Shown: positions 9,925 to 19,972 of the stretch, piece by piece
How the letters are laid out: each line of letters starts with the position of its first letter
Position numbering within the stretch: position 1 is the first letter of the stretch
Assembly: GCF_030035675.1 (NCBI RefSeq)
Contig: NC_084482.1
Location: forward strand, 224,979,943 to 225,043,942
DNA: 64,000 nucleotides
From: Rhineura floridana
Lineage: Eukaryota; Chordata; Lepidosauria; Squamata; Rhineuridae
Reading direction: 5' to 3'
Made by a program: the position numbers and the translations under genes
The notes under the pieces: generated by a model
What the model was told of the DNA's origin: nothing
What the model saw: the letters and a program-made list of their open reading frames with translations, nothing else
Databases searched by the model: none

Positions 9925-10180
9925 AGAGCCCTGCTGGTTCCTCCAGCATCCTATTTTTACAGTAGTTGACCTGACGCCACAATGGGAAGCCCGCAAGCAT
10001 GGGCTAAGTGTAACAACGCTGTCCCCTGTTGATTCCCAGCAAGTGGTATTCAGAGGCACAGTAGCCATCCATACCTTCATCCTCCATGAACTTGTCTAAT
10101 CCTCTTTTCACGCCATCCAAGTTGGTGGCTACCACTGCCTCTTGCGGGAGGGAATTCCATAGTTTAAGTGTGCGCTGGGT
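9925..10180 (-). mobile_element. CR1/L3-group LINE 3' end, diverged
   Basis: The reverse complement reads 'ggaattccctcccgcaagag', then 'gatggcgtgaaaagaggatt', 'gacaagttcatggaggatg' and 'ggctactgtgcctctgaata'. This matches the layout of the ORF2 end and 3' UTR of the L3-type copies, but from a different subfamily. Confidence 0.65.
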
Positions 10181-10184
10181 GTGT

Positions 10185-10363
10185 GTACTGCCTTCAAGCC
10201 GATTCCGAGTTATGGCGACCCTATGAAGAGGGTTTTCATGAGGCTGAGAGGCAGTGACTGGCCCAAGGTCATCCAGTGAGCTTCATGGCTGTGTGGGGAT
10301 TCGAACCCTGGTCTCCCGGGTCGTAGTCCAACACTTTAACCACTACACCACACTGGCTCCTAG
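10185..10363 (-). mobile_element. tRNA-derived SINE
   Basis: The reverse complement of the SINE consensus: tail 'ctgccttcaagccgattccg' first, head 'ccactacaccacactggctc' last. A stretch in the middle, between the tail and 'ggctgagaggcagtgact', is shorter than in other copies. Confidence 0.8.
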
Positions 10364-10627
10364 ATCATTTACAAACAAGTTAAAAAGCACCTTAGAAGGT
10401 CGTATAATCTTAGAAGGGGTGGGGCTGTGACTGTGATGCACTTCTGGATTTGTCACTGCACAACTGGCTTTGGAAAGCAGACAGGAGGGACCAGGATCCA
10501 AGACACCAGGGGTGTAATCATCAAAGGTGTCGGGGTCTTAATACCTTTACTTTTTTGGGAGTAGGGTCCCTATGTCTCCAGCCTCCTGTGAGCCAATTAG
10601 TGTGAAAGGGGAGTGTGTTAGCCACTG

Positions 10628-10745
10628 AGAACATAAGAGCATAAGAACATAAGAAGAGCCTCCTGGATCAGGCCAGTGGCCCATCTAGTCCAGCATCCTG
10701 TTCTCACAGTGGCCAACCAGGTGCCACTGGAATGCTAGAAGAAGA
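10628..10745 (-). mobile_element. CR1/L3-type LINE, last ~110 bp of the 3' UTR
   Basis: It begins with the inverted terminal short repeats ('cataagaacataagaagagc') and continues with 'tggatcaggccagtggccca', the exact 3' UTR of the 4.69-8.19 kb LINE in reverse. Confidence 0.85.
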
Positions 10746-11099
10746 GTCTTCTAGCATGCTTCCTTGTCCTTTCCTGCCGATTCGATCCTATCAGAAGAAA
10801 GGAGGTGAGTCAGCCATTGAGGGGACTCTTCTCAGCAGCTAACACTCTCCCCTTTCATGCTGATTGGCTTCTAGGGATATCTCTTGTTGTGGGAGAAGGC
10901 ATGAACAAAGATCTAATTCTCAGCTCAGCAGCAAAAAAGGGGGGGCATGGCTGTGACTAACATGAACGGACCTTGCACTTATGAATTTGCCGCTATACCA
11001 CTGCGTGACACACAGGCACGTGCAAGCTCCGAGGAAGGGCTCCTTTTTAATGAAGCAAGAGGAAATTAAATGAGGGCGGTCTGCCCAGCTCAGGTCGCA

Positions 11100-11412
11100 C
11101 AATCTCCCATCCCGCCCCCTGACCGAATTTGCAGGCGGAAAGTGTAATGCAAGCTGAAGGCTGCGTAGCTCTATGGGCTCCCGCGTTCGAAAAGGAACCC
11201 GAAGTGCCGCTGCTACCATTTCACAAAGAGTGGTGTTTAAAGACAGTTTGCTGGTGGAGGGGGGGAAGGAAGGGGTTTGTCGAGGGGCGACAGATTTTAA
11301 AAGGGGGAGGGACAATAGCAGAGACCCCTCCCTTCGTTTTCCTGGAAGAGAAATCGGTGTGGTCAGATTCCTTGCACAGGGGAGGCTGATGCCTGGAGGG
11401 AAAAACAAAGAG
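11100..11412 (+). promoter_or_regulatory. GC-rich block with candidate first exon, upstream of gene A
   Basis: GC-rich sequence with several CpGs ('ggctcccgcgttcgaaaagg') that ends in a strong donor, 'caaagag|gtaagtgg', at about 11411. It lies 4.4 kb before the gene A finger exon and contains no recognisable coding domain. A role as the gene A promoter or 5' UTR exon is inferred from position and splice site only. It lacks the 30-bp motif shared by the other CpG-rich blocks. Confidence 0.35.
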
Positions 11413-11817
11413 GTAAGTGGAGGGGGACTAATTTGCTTTTGGGGGGAGGAAGAGCCCCCCCATAACTCCTGTTTCGGAATCCATACAGCCCAGCTGCAGC
11501 GCGGGGGTGGGCGGCGAACAGCTGCCTGGCTGCCATTGCAGAAGGTTGTTTAAAGTCCCCTTCCCTAGAGAGATCACCCCTCCAGTCCCCATGGGATGGG
11601 GGGGCAGCAGGCCACCTTTGCTGGGGAGAAAAGAGCCTTACTTTGCTGTGGTAGGAGGAGAAAGGGTGCTCTCGACCCCTCCCCCAGGAAGGAAGGAAGG
11701 AACTCCTCCCTCCCCCAGGAATCCATTCCTATCCCGCTGCAAAATGCCCACCCCCCAATTTGCAGACTTTTGATTGCAGGCTTTTCCTCCCCTCCCCTCT
11801 CTGAGATACTGAGCCAG

Positions 11818-12305
11818 AAATGGCAGATGTTCAAGCTAGAGTTAGAAAGGGAAGAGGTACCAGAGATCATATTGCAAGCATACATTGGATAATGGAACAG
11901 ACCAAGGAATTTCAGAAGGAAATCACCCTGTGCTTTATAGATTACAGCAAAGCCTTTGACTGTGTAGATCTTGAAAAACTATGGAATGCTTTAAAAGAAA
12001 TGGGGGTGCCCTGATGCGCAACCTATACTCTGGACAAGAGACTATTGTAAGGACAGAATATGGAGAAACCGATTGGTTCCCCATTGGAAAGGGTGTGAGA
12101 CAGGGGTGTATTTTATCACCCTATTTGTTTAATCTATACACAGAACATATCGTACGGAAAGCAGGAATGGACCAAGATGAAGGAGGTGTGAAAACTGGAG
12201 GGAGAAGTATCAAGAATTTAAGATATGCAGACGATACCATACTACTACTAGCAGAAACCAGTAATGATTTGAAACGAATGCTGATGAAAGTTAAAGAGGA
12301 AAGTT
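11818..12305 (+). mobile_element. RTE-BovB LINE fragment, reverse transcriptase core
   Basis: Plus-strand frames give RKGRGTRDHIASIHWIMEQ, LCFIDYSKAFDCVD, then (after one frame change near 12010) GKGVRQGCILSPYLFNLY and NLRYADDTILL. These are BovB RT motifs including the YADD active site. The fragment stops at LMKVKEES, where an inverted piece of the next BovB segment begins. Confidence 0.85.
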
Positions 12306-12492
12306 TCTTGACTATTGTCTCCATTTTGGTTAACGACTGTGCAGAGGTATTGATAATCCTTGACAAGTTCAATGTCCTCATTGTCAACTTTAAAGTTACA
12401 TAAATCTTATGTTGTCATTACTTTAGTCTTTTGACATTCAGCTGTAGTCCTGCTTTTGTGCTTTCCTCTTGAACTTTCATCAGCATTGTTTT
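12306..12492 (-). mobile_element. RTE-BovB LINE fragment in inverted orientation
   Basis: The reverse complement continues the BovB sequence just past the RT core: 'aatgctgatgaaagttcaag', then 'tgtaactttaaagttgacaa', 'gacattgaacttgtcaagg'. The same stretch is found in direct orientation at 25500-25590. Thus two BovB pieces meet tail to tail at 12305/12306. Confidence 0.75.
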
Positions 12493-13170
12493 CCTTTTGG
12501 AAAGGAAAGGGGCTTCCCTTCTGCCCAGTGCTCACCCACCCAATCTCCTCCTCCCCCTCCCCTCCCTGCCCTTTCCCTGGGTCAGTGTTGGACTACGGCC
12601 TGAGAGACCAGGGTTCGAATCCCCACACAGCCATGAAGCTCACTGGGCGACCTTGGGCCAGTCACTGCCTCTCAGCCTGAGAGGAAGGCAATGGTGAAAC
12701 CATCTCTGAATACCATTTACCATGAAAACCCTATTCATAGGTTCCACATAAGTCGGGATTGACTTGAAGGCAGTCCATTTTCATTTTCAAACATGATTGC
12801 ACAGAAATAAATCCCACTGAAATCAAAAAGTGTGCAAATGATCAAACCCACCCTCCCTTCTCCCTCCTATCCCCTCCCTCTTGCCCCTTCCCTCCCCCTT
12901 CCTTTGCCCCTCCCTACCCATCCCCATCCCCTTCCAATCCTCTCCTTCCACTTCCCCCCTCCCCTTCCTCCTCCCCATGGTCGGTTTTACCTATCTTAAG
13001 CATGATTGCACAGAAGTAAATACATTTGCATATCATATAAGCATGCAAATTATCAAATCTGCCCTTCCCTCCACCCTCCTCTCTCCCCTACAATACGGTC
13101 CTTCCCCTCCTCCTCCCACATGGTCAGTTTTTCGTATCCTAACCTCACACAGTACATTCTTTTAAGGTGT
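12483..13170. repeat. CT-rich tandem-type repeat, interrupted by a SINE
   Basis: It starts with 'ttttccttttggaaaggaaa' and alternates long C/T tracts with 'agcatgattgcacagaagta' and 'atgcaaattatcaaa'. The same order occurs at 31577-31990. Each unit has a variable polypyrimidine tract and a fixed AT-richer core, so copy length varies. I do not recognise the family. Confidence 0.7.
12583..12790 (+). mobile_element. tRNA-derived SINE, 5'-truncated
   Basis: It starts within the tRNA head ('gtgttggactacggcctgag') and runs to the tail ('cataagtcgggattgacttg'). It is inserted in the CT-rich repeat, which continues on both sides. Confidence 0.8.
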
Positions 13171-13338
13171 CAGTATTATGTCAAAGTTTAAGGATATAAT
13201 ATAATGACAACATTTAATTTTTTTTATTATGTCTTCTAAATGTTTGTAAAATGAGTCATATGGAGTGTGGTCTCTAAAATATCATGTTTAAGACCACAGT
13301 GTTGTCTCCACTATATTGATTTGAGGCTGTTTCAATGT

Positions 13339-13390
13339 TTGTAGCTCCTGAAGGAGGACATGTTCCGAAACGCATCGAGCTCACAATAAA
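13339..13390 (+). ncRNA. Hammerhead-ribozyme-like motif (probably decayed)
   Basis: The order is that of a type I hammerhead. Stem I 5' strand 'ttgtagctc' (13339-13347) pairs with 'gagctcacaa' (13377-13386) with one bulged base. The core CUGAAG (13348-13353) is followed by a short stem II (GGA 13356-13358 with UCC 13364-13366). GAAA follows at 13367-13370, then a minimal stem III and the cleavage-site-like C at 13376. Where CUGANGA is required the sequence has CUGAAGGA, one extra G, and stem III has one mismatch, so activity is doubtful. 'AATAAA' follows at 13385-13390. Similar CUGAAGA...GAAACGCGUC motifs are known from Penelope-like elements and retrozymes. No RT of that kind is seen nearby. 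Confidence 0.5.
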
Positions 13391-13439
13391 TCTCATCTAG
13401 CACCAGAGCTTGTCTCTCTTTCCTGCGCTTTCTTTATCC

Positions 13440-14225
13440 AGGCCTGAAACATTGCCTGTGTAAATCTATTTTCTAATTTTGACACAATATGAAACTTATT
13501 TTTTAGACACATCCTTATTTGTATATCTCCTTGAACTTATTCTCCACCTCAAGATCACCTTGAGCATTTCATTCAGGAGGACAATAGTACATCCCAGGGA
13601 CTAATTTATTCTTTGGGCCCAGTATGTAATAGGAGTGTTTCATTTGGGGATTTCCAGTTTGTTGGATCTGATGTACAGAGTGACACCACCTTCCGTACAC
13701 CCTTCTCTGTCCTTATAGAGTTTGTATCTCTCTATGTATATCTGTCTCCCACTGGTTCTATCCATTCCACTAAGTTTCCCTTATGGCCACTATATCAGAG
13801 GTCTACTATATGCCATTTAAGGGATTGGGAAGCATGCTAGTGAAATGGTGGGTGGTTCTAACAGTCTAGACATGACGGGAAACTCAGGATGTACACAACA
13901 CAGAGCTATGTTATGTTTGCAGTAGGGCAGAGTGAGTGGAAGATGTGGTAATTAGAGGAAGGAGAAATTGAAGTAGAGCTATTTACCATTTTCAGAAAAG
14001 GGGAAATGGTAGAGCAAGGATATAAATACTGTGACCCTCCATATGCTGTTGGATTTCAACCCTCATCATCCCTAAACAGGGATCATACAGATGAGGGATT
14101 ATGGGATTCAGTGTTCAACAGTATCTGGAGGGCCACAGGTGCCCACCTCTGGCATAGAGGGTTGCTGTCGGTACTCAGTGTAACTTTGAAGTTCAGAAGC
14201 TGAATGGGATACTAAAGGTTCTTGA
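13440..14225. other. No gene recognised; possible old LINE remnant
   Basis: AT-rich sequence. 13600-13830 has phrases such as 'gtacagagtgacaccacctt' and 'cactaagtttcccttatgg' that look like an old inverted LINE endonuclease region. I cannot place it in a family with confidence. Confidence 0.35.
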
Positions 14226-15300
14226 GACCCATTGATAGAGATAGTGTTGGGCATCTATAGCCCAGCTATATGAAACCAAGCTGCAGACTGGTTTGTGTTC
14301 CCACTTTATCTGTGGTGCTGTTGAGGATTTGAGGCAAGCATGTCTAGGTCTAGGTCCCACTCACCCCACATCTGGGGGCCCTGCTGGCTCTGGGCCCAAT
14401 AGAAACTGACCCTTTCTTCCCATCTCTCGGTGGCCCTGCTTCCAGGTATTCCCTCCTAGAAAATAGAAGGTATGTCAGGTGGATTATTTGGACAAGGAGA
14501 AAGGACAGTGAGAGAGAACTAGGAAGAGAATTTCCACTAGGACAGTCATGTGTCAGAAGATGGGCACAAATCAGACAGAAGATTCCCTGCCCAATATTGT
14601 TTAGGTAAACTGAAAGGGAATTGTAAACCTTTGGGATGGGTGTCTCGAACTGGGGCTCTCAGGAATCAGCTGCTTTCCTCCTGCATCACCAGATGCAATG
14701 CAAGGCTCTGGAAATCTCTCAGTGCAGCTTCTGCCCTCTGCCCAAGCAACTCCTCTCTCCTCAGATGACCTCGTGAGTCGGAAAACTCATCCTTGTATGA
14801 TGATGCCTACCTCTGATCCCTGGTCACTCTTCTGGCAGTTCCACCCTAGACTAGAATTGGAGGCCGCAGCTGAAATACTCAACCTATTGGGTGTTAACAA
14901 GTGGGGATTTCCCCTTCTAGTACAGAACAAGAGCAGTAACCTGTGTAGTACAGACCTTGGACCAACACTGCCTTTGCATCTGACCAGTTGCTTCCCCTGG
15001 TTTTGCTTTATTTCCCCCCCTCCTCCTCATTATATAATATTGTGAAATTGGAGGGGGCAGACACACAAATCTGTGTCTACAAGTGTGAAAAACCCCCAGT
15101 GAGGAATTGATGTTGCTGTCTGAGGCAGTGGTGGATTCAGAAGGCAAGGGAACACAGATAGGGAAGAGGAGAATTTAGGAGTTGTTAAAATAAGAGAAGG
15201 TGTTCATTGGGCTTGATGTGTGCTGAGGTCTTCAGCTTCTCCCCTGAAATCATAACAGGATTTTCTTTCTTCCCCCTCCCTCACTCCCCCCCCCCACAGA
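14226..15300 (+). repeat. Duplicated intron segment upstream of gene A (partner 36158-37130)
   Basis: It shares with 36158-37130, in order, 'gggcatctat', 'ctatatgaaaccaag', 'gctggtttgtgttcccact', 'atctgtggtgctgttg', 'agaaaggacagtgagaga', 'gaatttccac' and 'agattccctgcccaatattg'. It also shares 'gaccagttgcttcccctgg' and the pyrimidine tract before the finger exon. This is a gene duplication footprint. A conserved donor-like 'gaag|gtatgt' (A, about 14469) and 'aaag|gtatgt' (B, about 36381) might mark a small exon, but no domain is visible. Confidence 0.75.
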
Positions 15301-15331
15301 TGATCAGGTGATGAGAATTCTAAAACGGCAT

Positions 15332-15663
15332 CTGTAGCATCACGAGAAACAACAAGAAGTGTGAAAAGAATTTAAATATCACTGGAAACCTTACTTCACA
15401 TATGAGAACACACACAGGTGAGAAGCCATACAAATGCATGGAATGTGGAAAAAGCTTCAGTCACCATCAGCACCTTACATAAAAGAACTCACACAGGAGA
15501 GAAGCCATATACATGTGTGGCGTGTGGAAAGAGTCAGTCACCAAACTAGTTATAAGGTTCATCAACGTATCCACACGGGAAAAACCATTTAAATGTGTGG
15601 AGTGTGGAAAGTACTTCACTGGAAGCTCAAATTTGATTAAACTGTAGCATCACGAGAAACAAC
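15332..15663 (+). pseudogene. Inserted copy of gene A's own 3' zinc-finger segment
   Basis: 15354-15641 closely matches 17415-17695 of gene A (fingers 19-21 and the decayed finger behind them). It has small changes and stops and is not in the gene A reading frame. It is bracketed by a 22-bp direct repeat, 'ctgtagcatcacgagaaaca'+'ac', at 15332-15353 and 15642-15663. The paralogous intron of gene B has one 'gcatctgtagtgccattgga' at this place and no insert, so the insert is specific to gene A. It lies about 110 bp before the finger exon. Confidence 0.85.
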
Positions 15664-15772
15664 ATTTGAAGCAGCAAAAAAATAAAATAAAAGCTCGGTA
15701 ATCAAAGATGGCCCAACGGACAAGAGGGGAACCAGTCAAAGAATGATAGGAAGAAATGTTTTGTTTCTTCAG

Positions 15773-17649
15773 GCACTGATACCCATGAACTCCTTCAAGG
15801 AAATCAGAAAATGAAGACAAGGGGAAAATGTGAATGGGGAGCATTTAAAAAGCATCAAGGAACTCACACAGGGGAGAAACCGTATAAATGCATGGAGTGT
15901 GGAGAGAGCTTCAGTTTTGGTTCAAATCTTACTTTACATCACCAAACTCACACAGGAGAGAAAGCATTTGAATGCATGGAGTGTGGAAAGTGCTTCAGTC
16001 TACGATGCAATCTTAAAACGCATCAAAGAATCCACACAGGGGAGAAACCATTTAAATGCATGGAGTGTGGAAAGAGCTTCAGTTTACGGAACTCACTTAA
16101 AACACATCAAAGAACCCACACAGGAGAGAAACCATTTAAATGCATGGAGTGTGGAAAGAGCTTCAGTGAGGGGTGTAAGCTTACATTACATCAAAGAATC
16201 CACACTGGGGAGAAACCATTTAAATGCATGGAGTGTGGAAAGAGCTTCAGTGAGGGGTGTAAGCTTACATTACATCAAAGAATCCACACTGGGGAGAAAC
16301 CATTTAAATGCATGGAGTGTGGAAAAAGCTTTAGGGTGAACTCTTACCTTACCACTCATAAAAGAATCCACACAGGGGAAAAACCATTTAAATGCAGGGA
16401 GTGTGGACAGAGCTTCAGTCAATGGGGCAGTCTTAAAACACATCAAAAAATGCACACAGGGGAGAAACCATTTGAATGCATGGAGTGTGGAAAGTGCTTC
16501 AGTGTACGGGACTCACTTAAAAGACATCAAAGAACCCACACAGGGGAGAAACCATTTAAATGCATGCATTGTGGAAAGTGCTTCAGTGAACAGGGAGCGC
16601 GTAAAAAACATCAAAGAACTCATACACAAGAGAAACCATATAAGTGTGAGATGTGTGGAAAGAGTTTCCGTCTGAAACCACACCTTAGGACTCATCAAAA
16701 TATCCACACAGGGGTAAAACCATTTAAATGCATGGAGTGTGGAAAGAGCTTCTTTGACGGTGGATCACTTACTAAACATCAAAGAATCCACACAGGAGAG
16801 AAGCCATATAAATGCATGGAATGTGGAAAAAGTTTCAATCTGAGCCAAAGCCTTAATTCACATCAAAGAATCCACACAGGAGAGAAACCATTTGAATGCA
16901 TGGAGTGTGGAAAGTGCTTCAGTGAACGGGAGTCACTTAAAAGACATCAAAGAACCCACACAGGGGAGAAACCATTTAAATGCATGCATTGTGGAAAGTG
17001 CTTCAGTGAACAGGGAGCGCGTAAAAAACATCAAAGAACTCATACACAAGAGAAACCATATAAGTGTGAGATGTGTGGAAAGAGTTTCAGTCTGAAACCA
17101 CACCTTAGGACTCATCAAAATATCCACACAGGGGTAAAACCATTTAAATGCATGGAGTGTGGAAAGAGCTTCTTTGACGGTGGATCACTTACTAAACATC
17201 AAAGAATCCACACAGGAGAGAAGCCATATAAATGCATGGAATGTGGAAAAAGTTTCAGTCTGAGCCAAAGCCTTAATTCACATCAAAGAATCCACACAGG
17301 AGAGAAACCGTACAAATGTGAGGAGTGTGGAAAGAGCTTCAATGACAGTGGAGCACTTACTAAACATCAAAGAATCCACACGGGAGAGAAACCATATACA
17401 TGTAAGGAGTGTGGAAAGAATTTCAGTATCACTGGAAACCTTACTTCACATATGAGAACACACACAGGTGGGAAGCCATACAAATGCATGGAATGTGGAA
17501 AAAACTTCACTCAGCAGCATCACCTTACTTCACATAAAAGAACTCACACAGGAGAGAAGCCATATACATGTGTGGAGTGTGGAAAGAGTTTCAGTCACCA
17601 AAGTACTTATAAGGTTCATCAAAATATCCACACGAGGAAAGCCATTTAA
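15773..17649 (+). CDS. Zinc-finger gene A, finger exon, 21 C2H2 fingers
   Basis: C2H2 zinc-finger protein, presumably a nuclear DNA-binding regulator. The exon starts after a conserved acceptor 'tttgtttcttcag' at 15772. The frame is then open from phase 1 (G|GC) through the ATG at 15811 to the TAA at 17647-17649. Gene B and gene C finger exons start in the same phase, so an upstream exon probably supplies the N-terminus. No KRAB or SCAN exon was found before it. The first finger is reduced to [14 protein letters not shown]. Then 21 complete CxxC-H3H fingers follow with TGEKP-type linkers. Fingers 4 and 5 are identical. Fingers 13-17 repeat 8-12 almost exactly. The stop follows HTRKAI, where one base is missing relative to the linker seen elsewhere; finger remnants continue in another frame. 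Confidence 0.85.
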
Positions 17650-17850
17650 ATATGTGGAGTGTGGAAAGTGCTTCACTAGAAGCTCAAATTTGATTGAACA
17701 AAAAGTACCACACAGAGGAGAAACCACATCACTGCATGGGGTGTCGAAAGAGCTTCAGTCATAGTGGCAAACTTGCTGGACATCAACATGGGGGAGAAAG
17801 CATATAAATGTACGGAATGCGGAAAGAGCTTCAGTGGATTGAGCTGGACC
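17650..17850 (+). pseudogene. Decayed fingers behind the gene A stop
   Basis: In shifted frames it reads VECGKCFTRSSNLIEQ and, further on, 'tgtacggaatgcggaaagag' (CTECGKSFSG). These are former fingers lost from the protein by a frameshift at the end of finger 21. They now lie in the 3' UTR. Confidence 0.7.
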
Positions 17851-19187
17851 CATGACAGACTTCAACGGGCTGACACATCATGTCTTGCTGTTCTCTCCTG
17901 CCACAATCCTATTTAACTGCCCCCCCCAAAGGCAAGAAAAGCTGGTCTGAAGAGATCATAGAATAGTAGAGTTGGAAGGGCCATCAAGTCCAACCCCTGC
18001 TCAATGCAGGAATCCAAATCAATGCATTCCCGACAGATGGCTGTCCAGCTGCCACTTGAATGCCTCCAGTGTTGGAGAGCCCACTACCTCTCTAGTAATT
18101 GGTTCCATTGTCATATGGCTCTAACAGTTAGGAAGTTTTTCCTGATGTCCAGTCGAAATCTGGCTTCCTGCAACTTGAGCCCATTATTCCGTGTCCTGCA
18201 TTCTGGGACGATCAAGAAGAGATCCCGGCCTTCCTCTAAGTGACAACATGTCATGTACTTGAAGAGTGCTATCATATCTCCCCCCAGTCTTCTCTTCTCC
18301 AGGCTAAACATGCCCAGGTCTTTCAGTCTCTCCTGATAGGGCTTTGTTTCCAGTCCCCTGATCATCCTTGTTGCCCTCCTCTGAACCTGTTCCAGTTTCT
18401 CCATACTTCTTGAAATGTGGAGACCGGACCTGGACGCAGTACTCAAGATGAGGCCTAACCAGTGCTGAATAGAGGATAACTAAAACTTCACGTGATTTGG
18501 AAACTCACTTCTGTTAATGCAGACTAATATAGCATTTGCCTTTTTTGCAGCCACATTGCACTGTTGGCTCATATTCAGCTTGTGATGATTGACAATTCGA
18601 AGATCCTTCTCACATGTAGTATTGCTGAGCCAAGTATCCCCCATCTTATAACTGTGTATTTGGTTTCTTTTTCCTAAGTGTAGAACTTTGCATTTATCCC
18701 TGTTGAATTGCATTCTGTTGTTTTCAGCCCAATGCTCCAGCGTATTAAGGACCCTTTGAATTTTGTTTCTGTCTTCCATGGTATTAGCTATGCCCCCCAA
18801 ATTTGTATCATCTGCAGGTTTGATAAGAATGCTCTCTGCCTCCTCATCTAAGTTGTTAATAAAAATGTTGAAGAGTACTGGGCCCAGGACCAAGCCCTCT
18901 GGTACCCCACTCGTTACTTCCACCCAGGTTGAGAAGGAACCATTGATAAGCACTGTTTGAGTATGATTCTGGAGCCAACTGTGGATCCACCTGATAGTTG
19001 TTCCATCCAGCCCACATTTAGCTAGCTTGCTAATCAGAATAACATGGGGCACTTTGTTGAAAGCTTTGCTGAAGTCGAGATATATCATGTCCACAGCATT
19101 CCCACAGTCTACAACGGAGGTTACCCGATAAAACACGAGATAAGATTAGTTTGGCAGGATTTGTTCTTCATAAATTTTTTAATGATA

Positions 19188-19972
19188 TTTTTTACCAGCT
19201 TCAGCTGGTAAGAAAACTGCGGCCGTTTCTGGACCGAGATAGCCTGACCACTGTTGTCCATGCATACTGTAATGCGCTCTATATGCGGCTGTCCTTGAGG
19301 TTGGTCCAGAAGCTGCAGCTGGTGCAAAATGCAGCGGCAAGATTGCTCACTGGGGCAGGGTATCGCCGACATGTCACCCTGCTGCTGAAAGAATTGCACT
19401 GGCTGCCCATTTGCTACTGGTTCAAGGTTCTGGTTTTGGTGTACAAAGCCCTATACAGTTCGGGATCAGGATACCTGAAAGACCGTCTTACCCCTTTTAT
19501 ACCCAGTCGATCACTGCGCTCTGCAGGTGAGGGCCTCCTGCAGATACCATCTTATCAGGAAGTCTGTTTTGCACAACATAGGAAGCAGCGCTTTTCAGTG
19601 GCGGCACCTACCCTGTGGAATTCCCTCCTCTTAAATATTAGGCAGGCACCATCTCTGTTATCTTTTCGGCAACTTTTGAAGATTTTTCTCTTTCAACAAG
19701 CCTTTTGAGACCTATCCCAGTCTGCTTGTGTGTTGGAATTGCTTTTTAATACGGTTTTTAAAAAAAAAAAAAAAAACCAATGTTTTTAACCCTTTTAAAG
19801 ATTTTTTAACCTTTTTAAAAAATGTTTTTAAAGTTGTTTTGTTTTAGTGTATTTTAAGGTTGTTTTTGGTGATGTTTTACAGAGTTTTGGGCATTTTTGT
19901 TTGCCACCCTGGTCTCCTGCTGGGAGGAAGGGTGGGATATAAATCAAATAATTAAATGAATAAAATCCATGT
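19188..19972 (+). mobile_element. L2-clade LINE 3' part inserted in CR1
   Basis: Plus-strand frame: KLQLVQNAAARLLTGAGYRR, ELHWLPICYWFKVLVLVYKA, TPFIPSRSLRSAGEGLLQIP, FSVAAPTLWNS and FLFQQAF, then a 3' UTR with poly(T/A) runs and 'gccaccctggtctcctgctg', ending near 'aattaaatgaataaa'. CR1 sequence resumes on both sides in the opposite orientation. Confidence 0.85.

Noticed and set aside
15830-17095. Alternative-frame proteins with repeated 'NAWSVE' motifs
   Set aside because: Frame shadows of the finger repeats in gene A. The same applies to the minus-strand frames in genes A, B and C.
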